This document shows positions 46,501-58,012 of a stretch of 64,000 bases of DNA, in pieces. The notes beneath the pieces are model-generated. The model saw only the letters and a program-made list of their open reading frames with translations. It had not been told where the DNA came from and ran no database searches. The DNA comes from Mytilus galloprovincialis. Taxonomy: Eukaryota > Mollusca > Bivalvia > Mytilida > Mytilidae. The stretch is taken from the NCBI RefSeq assembly GCF_965363235.1, contig NC_134844.1, positions 56,850,872 to 56,914,871 of the forward strand, read 5' to 3'. The position numbers and the translations under genes were made by a program. How positions within the stretch are numbered: the first letter of the stretch is position 1; the number at the start of each line of letters is the position of its first letter.

Positions 46501-47620
46501 ATATTACACCTATATATCAATATGTTAAACAACCCTGGAGGACTTTGATTCGTTATTTTTGTAATTCTGATCAAATGTATCTACGTTTTCGGTTTGACGA
46601 TTTGAAAATTTTAAAATCACAAGTGAAGTACTCATTCAGTCGCTCTTAACTCAAACTTGAATATAAACAATGTTAGCGTGTTTGTAGAAAAAATATGAAA
46701 TTCATAATAAATAAACTGAACGTTATCTTGCATTTATTATTAAGCAAGCAATGATGATTTGTTTATGATACAGCTATAATTGATCTAACAATCCAGTTTA
46801 AGTCACAAGGTAAGCGTAAATTTTAAAATGAAACAGAAATTGATAGATAGTTTCCACAACTATGTCTCAACTGGACGCTAGTAGACCTGTAGATTCTGTT
46901 CATTTCAGTGTAAAGAAGTTTAGCTGAATCACCATTTAAAATGGGCTTGTTTTAGATATTCCTTCTAAGTTAGTACAGCCTAAGTTTGAGTTCTACAATT
47001 TTATAAAAACTCAAAATTTACAATCCCAAAACATTACAAGCGAACATCCTTAATAATTAAATTGTGATTAATTATGAGGGAAAGCTTTGAACACTTCTGA
47101 ACTTTTAACAATTAAAAAGTCTGGAAAATGACTAAACGATTTATCAGCTGTTAAGATAAAAATGACCTTATAATTGTCCAATGTGTTTACTATTGCTCAG
47201 GTAACTCCATTGTCTACCGATTGTTTTCATTCATATATCATACTTGGAATACAATAGCTAATTTTATCAAGAAAGAACTTATTTGATATTTTGTAAACTT
47301 AACAAATAGCCTTATTTAATTGCCAAACGTCAGTATTATGAAATAAGAGCTGCATAACATATTACGATTTAAAGGTAACAATCCAATTTTCAAACTATCT
47401 ATGCATCGTTTAAAGGCTTTAAAACACATACCCAAAGGTGTGAATAGTTTAACCGATTTCTCGTACATTTTAATACAATAATGCAAAAGTAAATTCAATT
47501 CACAATTCTTTATTAAATGCATCTTTGCTTATTCCCCATTTCCATTCTCAATTTTATAACAATGCATTCAAAAGACGCCTTGCGCGTTTGAAATAATAAA
47601 GTTTCACCCAAAAGTCTTAT

Positions 47621-48560
47621 GTCACTGTTCCAGACCGTATGAACATTTTGAATGTGAGTATTTTTCAAAATACTCATACGGTCGGACCGTACGCGTACGG
47701 TCTGACTAATATTAAGACGTTGATCAAGTTTATTAGATACAAATGCATATTACAGAACAACATAACTCAACTCTCAAATTAATATACAGAAGTTCAATTG
47801 TAATTGGAATAAAAACATTATATTCTTACTATTTAAAAAAAAATCACGCTAATCAACTCTGTTGATCTCTTGTATTTAGCATGTCGATCAGTTAAACATT
47901 AATTGAATTATGATCACTGAATTGAAGATATCTGAAGTAAACATAATATGGAAGGACAGTTGTTTTAGAATATTTAGCAACTTTACAAAAAAATCCAAAT
48001 GCAAAGGAACATTCATGAACTGTAAACATGTACATTTTCATTGGCGGATTCAGGGTGGTGAAAGGGGGGGGGGGGGTTCCGGGGGTTGTTACCCCCTCTT
48101 TTTTGACCATCAATGCATTTGTATGGGAGCATCAAGTTGGACCCCCTTTACTCTGGTCGTTGGGAACCCCCTTTTTAAAATGGCTGGTTCCGCCCGTAAT
48201 TTTTAAATGTAAAAAATATTACGTTACTTGTTGTAGCAAGTGTCACCTTGGGCGAGTGTACCAAAATAGGATTCAGATATACAATTAAACAAATGTTTAA
48301 TTTCAAGTGTTCGTTTGTTCATTTTATCCATCTAATTGTAATAATAACTTACAATTTGAAAAAAACTAAATTTAAAGATTGTGATTAATTGTTTAAATAT
48401 AACCCATATGATCCAATCACATGTATAATCAGCTCGTACTGGACCATACGCGTAAACTCATAAGGTCCGACTGTACGCGTATGGTCAGACCGTATGAGTT
48501 TACGTATACGGTCCGTCTGTACGCGTATGGTCCAAATACTCATATGGTCTGGAACATGAC
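47621..48560. mobile_element. Fold-back element with palindromic CGTACG words
   Basis: The left end gtcactgttccagaccgtat is mirrored by the right end gtcatgttccagaccatatg in reverse complement. Near each end are palindromic units such as accgtacgcgtacggtctga and gtacgcgtatggtc with actcata(c/t)ggtc. The middle is AT-rich and carries the nested element at 48042-48195. There is no transposase. Confidence 0.6.
48042..48195. mobile_element. Short G-rich element nested in the fold-back
   Basis: The ends ggcggattcaggg and ggctggttccgcc are inverted. The interior has a G12 run, ttccgggggttgttaccccc and ttggacccccttta. I recall closely similar short palindromic elements with GGCGGATCC-type ends in invertebrate DNA. 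Confidence 0.55.
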
Positions 48561-48839
48561 CATAACAATTGTGTAAAGTGTTAAGCCAACTATAAGAGGC
48601 ATTTTCAAAATACAACACGACATGTGAGAAATATATTCCCCCTTTGAATAATTTTTATCAAAAGAAGACCATATCTCTTGAACCTAAATATCTAAATAAA
48701 AATGTCATAATAAATTATTAATAAGACTATACTAACAAAGAATTATGTAAAGTTTAAAGCCAATCAGATAAAACATTTAAAGATAGGTGAAAAAATACAT
48801 GCCATTCCTTCCTAGAACGAACAATCATAATTTCACACC

Positions 48840-49260
48840 GTAACGCGCACGGATCAGTTACGGATATCATCTCAATTTGTTACTTTAAACAAATTGTTCG
48901 TGTCCGTTCATATCAGTTAAACTCCGTTCCTCGCCTGGTGTACCTGTTATTAATATGTTGACGCCCGGTGGAGTCCGTTTTGTCAGGTGGAAAATTTGAA
49001 TCATGTTCAAAATTTTGAACGGTTTTAAAACTTGTATAACGGATCGGTTGTCCGTTGACTGCCAGTTTTATACGATGCTCGTCCGTTCTATCTGTTACCC
49101 GTACGTCTCATATCCTGTAGCCTACATATCTGGTATTCATGTGATATATATCGGTGAATGTTCCGACGGAGGGAAACTTGAGCCTCTATGGAGAAAAATA
49201 GTGTTAGCGGACAACCTTATTTTCATCCGTTCGTCATCCGTTCGTGCTATCCGGTAAGTC
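48840..49260. other. CpG-rich stretch dense in CCGTT words
   Basis: TCCGTT, CCGTTCG, ACGGAT and CCCGTACG recur about 20 times on both strands. The 84-residue frame across it has no recognisable feature. It resembles the word-rich stretches at 18.8 and 19.6 kb but with a different word. Confidence 0.4.
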
Positions 49261-50096
49261 ACTGCACTATATGGGGGGTTTTGAACAGGGACCCCAACGT
49301 TAACAGATATCAGAATTTCATCACACCACTAACTAATTGAATCAGGATCGTATTAGGTTACTTTCTTAAATGACAGTGCTTGAACTCGGTGTATTTTGAA
49401 GATGTGGAGAATGATTATCATTTTTTATTGAAATGTATTACATTCAATGATGAACTCATTCATCTGTTTCAATAAATAAATATAAGTTGCCCGAATTTTC
49501 ACAAGAGATAAACTGATAATGCTTATGATTACTGATTTTTACGAAGTATTACACAAGGGATAAACTGATAATGCTTATGATTACTGATTTTTAAGTCAAT
49601 ATTCCCTGCTTCTAGTAGATCTTTTTCTTAAAATTGTTAATGATGTTTGCTTTCTTGCCTGCCTCGGACACGAGGAGGGCTGTGTGAAGAACTAGGCTCA
49701 TTGTGCACCACTCGGTTATCAAATCACTTCTTAACACGTATTGCCGTCGTATATATATATGTTATTTGATTGGAATAAACTGGAACTTTTATTACGTTGA
49801 TGTTTGTTCTCTGCATCATATTTTAGGAGATTTGTCCTATTTGTTTTTCCATTAATCAGGATGCGGTTTTTTTTCTTTCTGTTAAATAATTAACATTTTA
49901 TAATGTCAGAATCGTTTGGCATGTTTAATGGGTTATGGTTATTTATAGATAGTAGCTAATATCTATGTCTCGTATTGACAAGTCTCCGACTGATTCCATT
50001 CTGACAGACTGGTAAAATGTATCAATAAACTCCAACGGCAATTATCCAATATTTCTTTATTTTATACTTAATTCTGAAGATTTCATCTTATATTAG

Positions 50097-51340
50097 GATT
50101 GCTTCTCACTAGGAAGATATTAAACCAAGAGGTCAAAATGTTTAGCCATGGCGTTGTCAGTTTATTTTCAATCTATGAGTTTGACTTTTCCTCTGGTGTC
50201 TTTCGTCCCTCTTTTGGAAGAATCATAAGTGACGTTCCGATCAAAGTAGTAATAAACCCAAACCAGTATAAAGGAGAGCATTGAGGACCCAAAGTACCAA
50301 AATTGAGTGGCAAATATGGCTAAGGTAAACTATTCCTCGGGTAAAAAAATCCTTAATTATTTTTTTTTTTAAAATTCAAAGTTTTGTGAACAGAAAATTT
50401 ATCAAAAACATGTAAATGATACTCATGTCAACACCAAAGTGCTGACTACTAGACTGGTAACCTTTCAACTCAGACATGAAAACGCCAAAGATGGGACAGA
50501 TGGTACAGATTATGTGTTTCTGATAAGACATAGAAATTTGACGACATTTGGAAAGTGGAAATTATCATGTTTGAAATCGTCCAACTTAGACATTGTCAAA
50601 GAAGAGATCAATATATGAAGCAGAAATTCCATATTTGACAATATCAATTATTTCAGATTCATAGCGTTATTTGCACTCACTACAATCTGATATATGAAAG
50701 TTAGATTAAAGAACATTTTCAAACGTTTTGCGAGTAGGATTGAACATTTTACAGAAAATTTAGGTCTTACCGAACAGCGCTGCGTCTACATCTGATTGAC
50801 ATTGCTAGTTGAAATCATATCATCAGAATATTTCTGAAGCCATCTTTAAAAAGAAGAAGAACAAAAGATACTAGAGGGAGAGTCAAACTTATAGACAGAA
50901 AATAAACTGACAACGCCATGGCTAGAAATAACAAGACGAACAGACAAATGATAATAGAAGACACAGCATACCACCCCCTTAAAAACTGGGGGTGATATCA
51001 GGTGCTCCGGAAGGCTAAGCAGATCATGCTTCACATGTGGCAACCATTGTGTTGCTTATGTTATTAAAAATCCGGTAAAAAGTCTAATTCGGTAGGTCAT
51101 ATTCGTGAAAGGGAAGGCTATTTTAGTCACGACATAAGGGATATGTCCGATATAATCTGTGAAACGGTTATTCCATTACGGTCAACAAACACGTGATGGC
51201 GTCCGTATAAAAATTTGCGAAGGGATGATTTCAACTTCACCATTTGGAACTCTTGGTTTAATAGCTTCCTTGTGAGAAGCAATCCTCTATCAAGGAAATC
51301 ATAATAGAAAATACAAGCCCGGGAATATCGTATCAATTGA
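50097..51340. repeat. Inverted pair of repeats including R2
   Basis: attgcttctcactaggaaga and attaaaccaagaggtc at 50097-50140 face their reverse complement at 51241-51290. R2 text (aaataaactgacaacgccat) at 50862-50990 faces its reverse at 50140-50215. The pair brackets about 1 kb, including a short 350-bp-family fragment (caaagtgctgactactagac) near 50433. Confidence 0.5.
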
Positions 51341-51810
51341 GAGAAATAAAAAACAAAATAAACTAATCACGTTAAATCAAGATTTTATCAAATCACTTCA
51401 AAGAATTTAAAAAGTTAAATCCGTTGTATATATTTGGCATTCATTCAATAAGAAGATGCATAGATTCAACTGAATGAAGTAAGTCAGATGAGTAACTGAA
51501 CATAAAAAGAATAACAACAAAAAAATAAAAATTTCATATATTAAACATTTTATTTCTTGTAATTTTTCAAAAGTGATTAAATGGATAAATTCTAATATCT
51601 AGTTAAAGAAAAACAAACACTTTCTTATTCTATTATTTCACTAAAGAAAACAGATAAATTGTTTACAGCTGACAAATTTCAAACAATATTCACGCATTCA
51701 ATGCTTGTCGAATTTTGTCGTAAAAAACATTATTTAAAAATTTTTCCATCTTTAACCTGTTTTTTGTTCTCGCGAATAATGAAATATTTACAAATAGTGG
51801 CACACATAGT

Positions 51811-52201
51811 TTATGTTGCTGTCAGAGAATAACAAAATAAGTACGTGAACCATATTAACACTGCCATGTAAAACAAAACATATAAAAACTCGGCCATTCG
51901 ATCACAAGATATTTCCAATGTTGATACTGTCAAGGTTTTACTGATCGGTCCTTTGTTTTGACCGTTCTTGACTGCTTGGATTTTAAATGCATATTTAGTG
52001 TTAGGCTTCAATCCCTCTACAACAAAATTACAATCATTTCTAGGAGTTTCAAACAACCATCGCCTACTGCTGCTCTGTTCCTCACAGAATATCTGATAAA
52101 AGTGTATAAAATCGGTTCCTTTACTTAGTTCTTCCCATTTTAATTCAACTTTTGTTGAAGTTATATTTAAGACTGATGGACATCCTGGTTCAAACAGGGC
52201 C
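51811..52201 (-). CDS. FN3 plus C-terminal transmembrane exon, copy D1
   Basis: The acceptor is ttatattctatag. One base completes the previous codon, then ALFEPGCPSVLNIT. FN3 features are VELKWEEL (strand-B Trp), FYQIFCEE, and LKPNTKYAFKIQAV (tyrosine corner). After the domain STLEISCDRMAE leads into a strongly hydrophobic segment (YVLFYMAVLIWFTYLFCYSL) and a stop: 129 residues. The likely role is an extracellular or luminal binding domain held by a C-terminal helix; partner and function are unknown. The opening phase equals that of gene A exon 3. No phase-matched donor was found in the anchor exon at 55025, so the upstream partner is unresolved. Confidence 0.75.
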
Positions 52202-52496
52202 CTATAGAATATAAACAGAATAATGATTGATTGTTGATTATTTGTCAATTAGTATATGAAAATTGAAAATAAAGAAGTACAACATAAATTGTCAATGAAC
52301 GATTAAAAGAAACAAGCACGTTTTTTTTTTTTTTGTCTGCTTTCGAAACGAAAACAGTTTCTTGGTTTTGGCAAGCAATCACTTTTGTATACATTGTGTC
52401 TTTGATTATCTTATTAGCACTCATACCCAATTGTTTTATTTTCTTAATCACATTAGTGTAATCGCGAGTTTTCTTAAATGCTGTAATTTGGTACCC

Positions 52497-52502
52497 TTTA
52501 TT
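52497..52502 (-). promoter_or_regulatory. Possible poly(A) signal for the upstream FN3/TM exon
   Basis: AATAAA on the minus strand about 60 nt past the stop of copy D2 and before copy D1. If used, D2 is a complete terminal exon. Confidence 0.35.
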
Positions 52503-52560
52503 GCTTCTTTTAGATTTGATGGTAACGTTTTAAAAATTATTTCTGTGCATTTCATATGAT

Positions 52561-52972
52561 TTAGTACAAACCCAAATGCGGAATGTGTTTGCTACGCAAG
52601 TAGGTCAATATGAACGTAAACCATATTAACACTGCAAAGTAAAACGAAACGTATACTAACTCGGCCATTCTATCACAAGATATTTCCAATGTTGATATTG
52701 TCAAGGTTTGACTGATGGTTCCTTTATTTCCCCCGTTCTTGATGGCTTGAATTTTAAATGCATACTCGGCGTTTGGCTTTAATCCCTCTACAACATAATT
52801 GCAAGCAAGTTTTGGAGTTTCAAATAAACGTGTCCAACTGCTGCTTTGTTCCTCACAGAATATCTGATAAAAGTGTATAAAATCGGTTCCTATACTTGGT
52901 TCTTCCCATTTTAATTCAACTTTTGTTGAAGTTATATTTAAGGCTGATGGACATCCTGGTTCAAACAGAGCC
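52561..52972 (-). CDS. FN3 plus C-terminal transmembrane exon, copy D2
   Basis: Tandem duplicate of the exon at 52201 with the same acceptor, phase and start (ALFEPGCPSALNIT). It has VELKWEEP, LKPNAEYAFKIQAI and a hydrophobic segment (YVSFYFAVLIWFTFILTYL), then a different tail RSKHIPHLGLY and stop: 136 residues. Differences from D1 are scattered while the frame is kept open, and core FN3 residues are unchanged, which suggests both have been under some selection. The duplication also covers upstream intron sequence. Each copy has its own stop, so they behave as alternative terminal exons or as ends of two genes. Confidence 0.75.
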
Positions 52973-53240
52973 CTATAGAATATAAACAGAATAATTATTG
53001 ATTGCTTATTAATTGACAATTATAAAATGTAAATTAAAAAAAAATAAGAATGATTAAAAATGTCAATGAATGATTAAAAGAAATAAGCACAACAACATTG
53101 TGGTTTTGACAAGCAATCTTTTTCGTGTACATTGAATCTTTGATGGCGAATGATCTCATTAACATTCATACCCAATCTTACTATTTATATCAATTTCAGA
53201 AGTGTAACCGTGAATTTTCTCAAATGCTATATATATTGTA

Positions 53241-54097
53241 AACATTGTGTCTTTGGGGGAGAGTTATATCATAAGCATTCGTATCAAATTGCCTTATTTA
53301 TGTATATTTTGTATACTTACTTAAATTCACTTCAATGAATTATAATTTTTTTTATGTACATGTATACAAATGGTATATATGAACAGTTTGTTTCTTGGGG
53401 TTACTTTATCAAAAGACATATATAAACATATATTTGTTTTAATTTGGAGGTTAATCAATTTGCATGTACCTATATAAAATAAATAACAAAATAAACAGGT
53501 AAGGTGTACATTTTGAAGTTGTAAAAAAAAGATTATCAATACAAATTTGAATAAGCATATTATTCACTTTTTTAGTATATAGTCGATCAGCAGGTTAGTG
53601 ATTCGTTATTTTAAAAGGTAACAAAAAATAAAACACAATAAAATAACACTATTGTACTTTGAAGCGATCGAAGGAGTTTACTGTTAAGTAAAAACACATC
53701 GAGATATATTTTTTGATTGTCAGCTTTTTCAAATTGTTTAATTTTTGTTTACGATCTTGTCAAAAAGAGAACAGCCAATTTTACCAACAAAAAATTATAA
53801 TAAATTGCATAAATTGAATATGCATGTCCTGTATATATGTTACAGTAAATAAATGAAATTAGGAACTACATGTAATGCTTATATTTAGAAATACACGTTA
53901 TTCCATATGCACTTAGTAATTCCAAGTAATTCCTGAAACCTCCCAGTTACTACCAGTATTTACTATTTTTTAAATGAAATTTTACACCTATTTACTAATT
54001 TTTAAAACAAATGTTGTAACATGATCAGCTTATCACAAGTGAGTGTTAAACTGATCAGAAGATCAGTGAGTACTATTAAAACGTGATAATTCTAAAA
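53241..54097. other. No gene recognised
   Basis: AT-rich sequence between the FN3/TM exons and the anchor exon, possibly intron. No additional exon was found that would supply the two-base phase the FN3 exons need. Confidence 0.4.
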
Positions 54098-54103
54098 TTT
54101 ATT
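54098..54103 (-). promoter_or_regulatory. Possible poly(A) signal after the anchor exon
   Basis: AATAAA on the minus strand about 40 nt beyond the stop at 54140, consistent with that exon being terminal. Confidence 0.3.
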
Positions 54104-54139
54104 TTTTGTTATGGCGGACTTAGATGCGAGATATGCAAA

Positions 54140-55025
54140 TCAATTAGATATGATAGTTTCTTTGTCATGTAGTGAGCCTTCAGTCATAGTTTCTTTGTCC
54201 TGGAGTGAGCCTTCAGTCATAGTTACTTTATCTTCTAATATACATTCAGGAGGCGATTCATTGTTTGATTGAATCCGTTCAATTATTGTGTTATGTAGTA
54301 TGCAATACGTTAGCGGTTTATTGTCTGTTCCTGTGTCCTGTAGTACGCATTCTGTTGACGTTTCTTTGTCATGTAGTATGTATTCTGTTGACGTTCCTTT
54401 ATTACTTGTTGTTTTTGTTAAAATAATAGTACAATATCTACACATACCCCTACATGATAACCGCGGCGTTCTAGTTAAACTGTCAATGTCTTTTCTTATA
54501 TTTTCATCTAAAAATTTACTATCACCTTTTAGAATTTCAATAAACGTCTTTGCATCCTTTCTTATCGATTGTATTATCGTTTCCTTGTATTGACTTAGCC
54601 ATTCAGTTAACGTGTTATTTTCTTCTTCGTCACAATCCGTCATATTTTCTTCATTTCCTTTTATCTGTTTTATACACGCTTCTTTATCGGGTGTATGTTT
54701 TGGTAATACCATTATTTGGTACGCAACCTCTGAGTTCCCGTTCACGGATACCATTTGAAACTTTATTGATTCAGGTAAAGGTTTTGTTTCCCCGGTCTTC
54801 CAAATGATTGACGTTTGTTCGACTCTTTTTATCCATGTTATCATAAAATCAGTGTCTTCTGTTATTGATACAGTTAATGTTTTTTTTTATGTTTTTTCTA
54901 ATTAACTCGGATATATCATAGCAAGGTTTTCTTCTAGGATAAAATATCTGGCTTATCCCTATAGTTGAGTCGAGAAAAAAACTTCGGTACGTAATGACCA
55001 TCGATATCCCAATCCATGATAATAC
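54140..55025 (-). pseudogene. Anchor plus divergent 11-residue-repeat exon with homopolymer frameshift
   Basis: The acceptor ttctttatctttcag is strong. The exon opens in phase 0 with VLSWIGISMVITYRSFF, the clearest anchor match to gene A. It reads to ELIRKNIKK and meets an A9 run (T9 on the plus strand, 54880-54888). Read as is, the frame ends shortly after in NNRRH. The frame one base off continues KTLTVSITEDTDFMITW and stays open for about 235 codons. These include DEEENNTLTEWL, RKDIDSLTRTP, CRGMCRYC (a Cys cluster) and 11-mers LQDKETMTEGS and LHDKETSTECV, ending DKETIISN. One missing A explains the break, so assembly error or polymorphism is a serious alternative to pseudogenisation. The start exon may be at 62700. 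Confidence 0.65.
54148..54240 (-). repeat. 33-bp in-frame microrepeats
   Basis: The unit atagtttctttg...gccttcagtc recurs at 33-bp spacing, encoding LQDKETMTEGS and LHDKET-type 11-mers. The near-identical DNA suggests recent slippage that added whole 11-residue units. Confidence 0.65.
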
Positions 55026-57297
55026 CTGAAAGATAAAGAATTCTTGCAAAAAGTAAAGTTAACATATGCACGTATATTACAATTTTTTAATATTTTTTTT
55101 CATGTGTGTCAGAAATGAAAGACAACACACTGTTACTGCCTCTGCAAAAAAAAAAACCAAACCCAGATATTCTAGATAAGAGTAGAAATTTGGCTATTGC
55201 AACACCTTTTGACCCTGTGAAGATTGTTATATAAGCGTTTGTATCTATTCAGAGAGCGTGATATATCCTTCTCGCATTTAACGTCCCCACTTCGATAGAA
55301 AAAAAAACTACCATGTTAACATCTTTCACAACCATGTTGACAACCTAATTTGGCAAATTGATATAACCCCGTCTCCCTTGTGCTTTGTTTAATTGGAAGA
55401 TCAATACATTGAATCAGCACAATGACTGACGTTTAAACAGTTTACTGACATCAACAGAAATAATTAAAGAATATCAAATTTTCCAGACATGTGTTTGCTT
55501 TTTTCTTTTTCTTTTTTAAAAGATTTAAAATTTTAGGTGAATACAGCATACTATAAATTAGACGTCAAAGATAACAAAGTTGTTTGAACTTCCGTATGGA
55601 AACATTAACATACTTGATTTTTATTATGATGATGGTGATTGGATTAAAACCGCTCATTGTCAATTTAAATGCCAGCAGTAAACACCAACTAATGTATAAA
55701 AGGAATACTATTCCCCATACAAATAGTCGGATTAACGTCTGTTGCATTTTTTATATATCGAAAGATATAAACCAACCTATTCACAAGGTAATATTATAGT
55801 ACGTGAATTCAAACTAATGACACATAACTTCATATATATGTTAACATGTTAATAACGTAGATTCTCAGTATACATGATTATATAATATGAACATATAAAA
55901 ATCAAAACTTTATTTTCCATACCTAATTATTACCAACAGTCGTTTCTTAAAGCCTGTAAACTCATTTGGAATAGTACCCAAGACGACATTTATTTAAATC
56001 TATCAAAATTGTATCGAAGCATGCTCCTTTTGTCTGTTGATACAAAACATGACCTTATAAAAAATGAACATTCTGACTTGTTAAATTCCCTCATAATAAA
56101 CCTTTTCATCAATTGTCTACACCTACAGTTGACAACGACTACACAGGTGAGATGTAAGAAGTCGTCTCAAAGTAGTAATGATTTTATTGATTGGTTACCA
56201 GTTACTGATTGAAACTAATTTTCCCTATATATATTTACCAGAACGATATGTTTCTTGTTTTGGTTTATATAAACCATTTACTGATTTCAATTCTTTAATT
56301 TCAGTTTTTAATTAGTAATGAGTGAGGGTAAGGATATGATTTACAGAATAGACATGAATGATTCAATACTACAGAATCATGGACAAAAAGCATAAAGAAT
56401 AGAAAAACATGGATAAAAAATCAGAGATTAATAGAACAAGCAATGAGGTTATTAATCATAAATACTAGAGAATAATGGGTAAATTATAGATTAGACCGTT
56501 GGTTTTCCCGTTTGAATGGTTTTACACTAGTAATTTTGGGGCCCTTTATAGCTTGTTGTTCGGTGTGAGCTAAGGCTCCGTGTTGAAGGCCGTACTTTAA
56601 CCTATAATGGTTTACTTTTTAAATTGTTATTTGTATGGAGAGTTGTCTCATTTGCACTCACACCACATCTTCCTATATCTAGATAAAGAATAGAGAATTA
56701 TTTTTTTTGAAGTAAGAACATTTCGGAATCAGCATCCACACTCTCATTAATGAACGAAAAAGAAGAAGATTTTTACAAGATGAGATTTTAGCTTCTTCAC
56801 ACAAACAGTTGTCTTATACCTATTGACACTTGCGATACAAATCTTTACAAACATCCTTTATTTTTGGCCCCAGATTCCTTCGTTATACATGTTATACTTG
56901 GTAGTATTTTTTTCTTATTCACTTAGCTATAGGTATTTATTTTAAATATGTAGTCAGTGACAAATTCCACAAAAGATTTAGATCAAGCTGAAGTCATATT
57001 CAATTTCTTCATTATGTTGGTTATATTTTGTTATTAATTCCAAAACAGACTTTGACAATATTAAGAAAAAGGAGCAATGGACACGACAAAAATAAAGCAT
57101 AAAATCACAAAATGCAGCCTATAAAAAAACATTCAGAGTAACCGCTTAATTTTCAATAATGTAGGATATTCATTACCAAGCAGTCATATCTGATCGGACC
57201 CGAACAAAAGATCAAATCAAATTCTGCAGCAAAGTATGGATTTTCAATACTTGTTTCAAGTTTGTTTTTATAAGAATTACAGATGGTATTTTAGTTA
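55026..57297. other. No gene recognised; repeat fragment
   Basis: At 56510-56680 is a reverse copy of the tatgattgccaatg family (ggggccctttatagcttgtt, then ggagagttgtctcatttgca). If the start exon at 62700 belongs to the anchor exon at 55025, this is intron. Confidence 0.45.
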
Positions 57298-58012
57298 AGA
57301 GCTTGTATGGGCCTTTTGTGAGCCTTTTGTACACCTGAAATAATAAAGTTTAACTATGTTGCCCTTAAAAAATACTTAATTTACACAAAACCAGATATAT
57401 CAAAACTAGAGCTTAAACAGTTTAGGGACAATTTGTCAAAATTAGAACGAAAAGCTCTAATAGAACTAAAACATAATGATACATTTATATGTCTAAAGCA
57501 GATAAAAATAACACAACAGTGGTTGTAATTAAGATCGATTACATCAAAGCAGGAACAAGTCACCTTAAGTAATCATTACTTAAAAATAAATTAACAAACT
57601 ACTAATGTTGTTGTCAAATCTATAAATTTAAAAAAAACTATAAAGGAAAAGACAAATAAATTTACAAACTTACAATTTCGTGAAGAATAAAAGCGAATCA
57701 AAACACATTTAAATTCATAAAATAAATTTAGAAATAATTAACGAGGCATTTTGAACTGGTCAAATAGTTGATAACATAAATATTTCTTACCGACTAATCA
57801 TCAATAAATCTAGTGTAACTCTACTACAAAACGCCTTGAAAGATTCCTGGATCTAATTTGAAAACTATTTATATTGAAGAGGCATCACTATTATATTCAA
57901 GATACTAAAAACTACATTAATAAAATAGAGTCGCACGAGGTCAAGAAAGAATGCATTCTTATTACCTATGATGTAACGTCAATGTACACAACTATGAAGA
58001 TGATAACTGAGA
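57298..58012 (+). pseudogene. Penelope-like retroelement, left copy, first part
   Basis: Penelope-like elements encode a reverse transcriptase distantly related to telomerase. Legible in shifting frames are LERKALIELKHNDTFICL, ADKNNTTVV and IKIDYIKAG (the usual N-terminal ADKG-like region), then YIQDTKNYINKIE and ILITYDVTSMYTTMK (RT motif A, Asp in YDV). Frameshifts and stops show it is dead. It breaks near 58012, after gagaagaaa, where a LINE begins; the element resumes at about 60205. It has an inverted partner at 61540-60608. Confidence 0.7.

Larger units (their letters stand above)
52201..53240. repeat. 771-bp tandem duplication, intronic part
   Basis: cctatagaatataaacagaa occurs at 52201 and again at 52972. 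Following text (tgacaagcaatc, attcatacccaat, ttttctcaaatgct) also pairs at that spacing up to about 53230, with small gaps. The duplicated unit therefore includes the exon plus some 250 bp of upstream intron. Confidence 0.7.
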
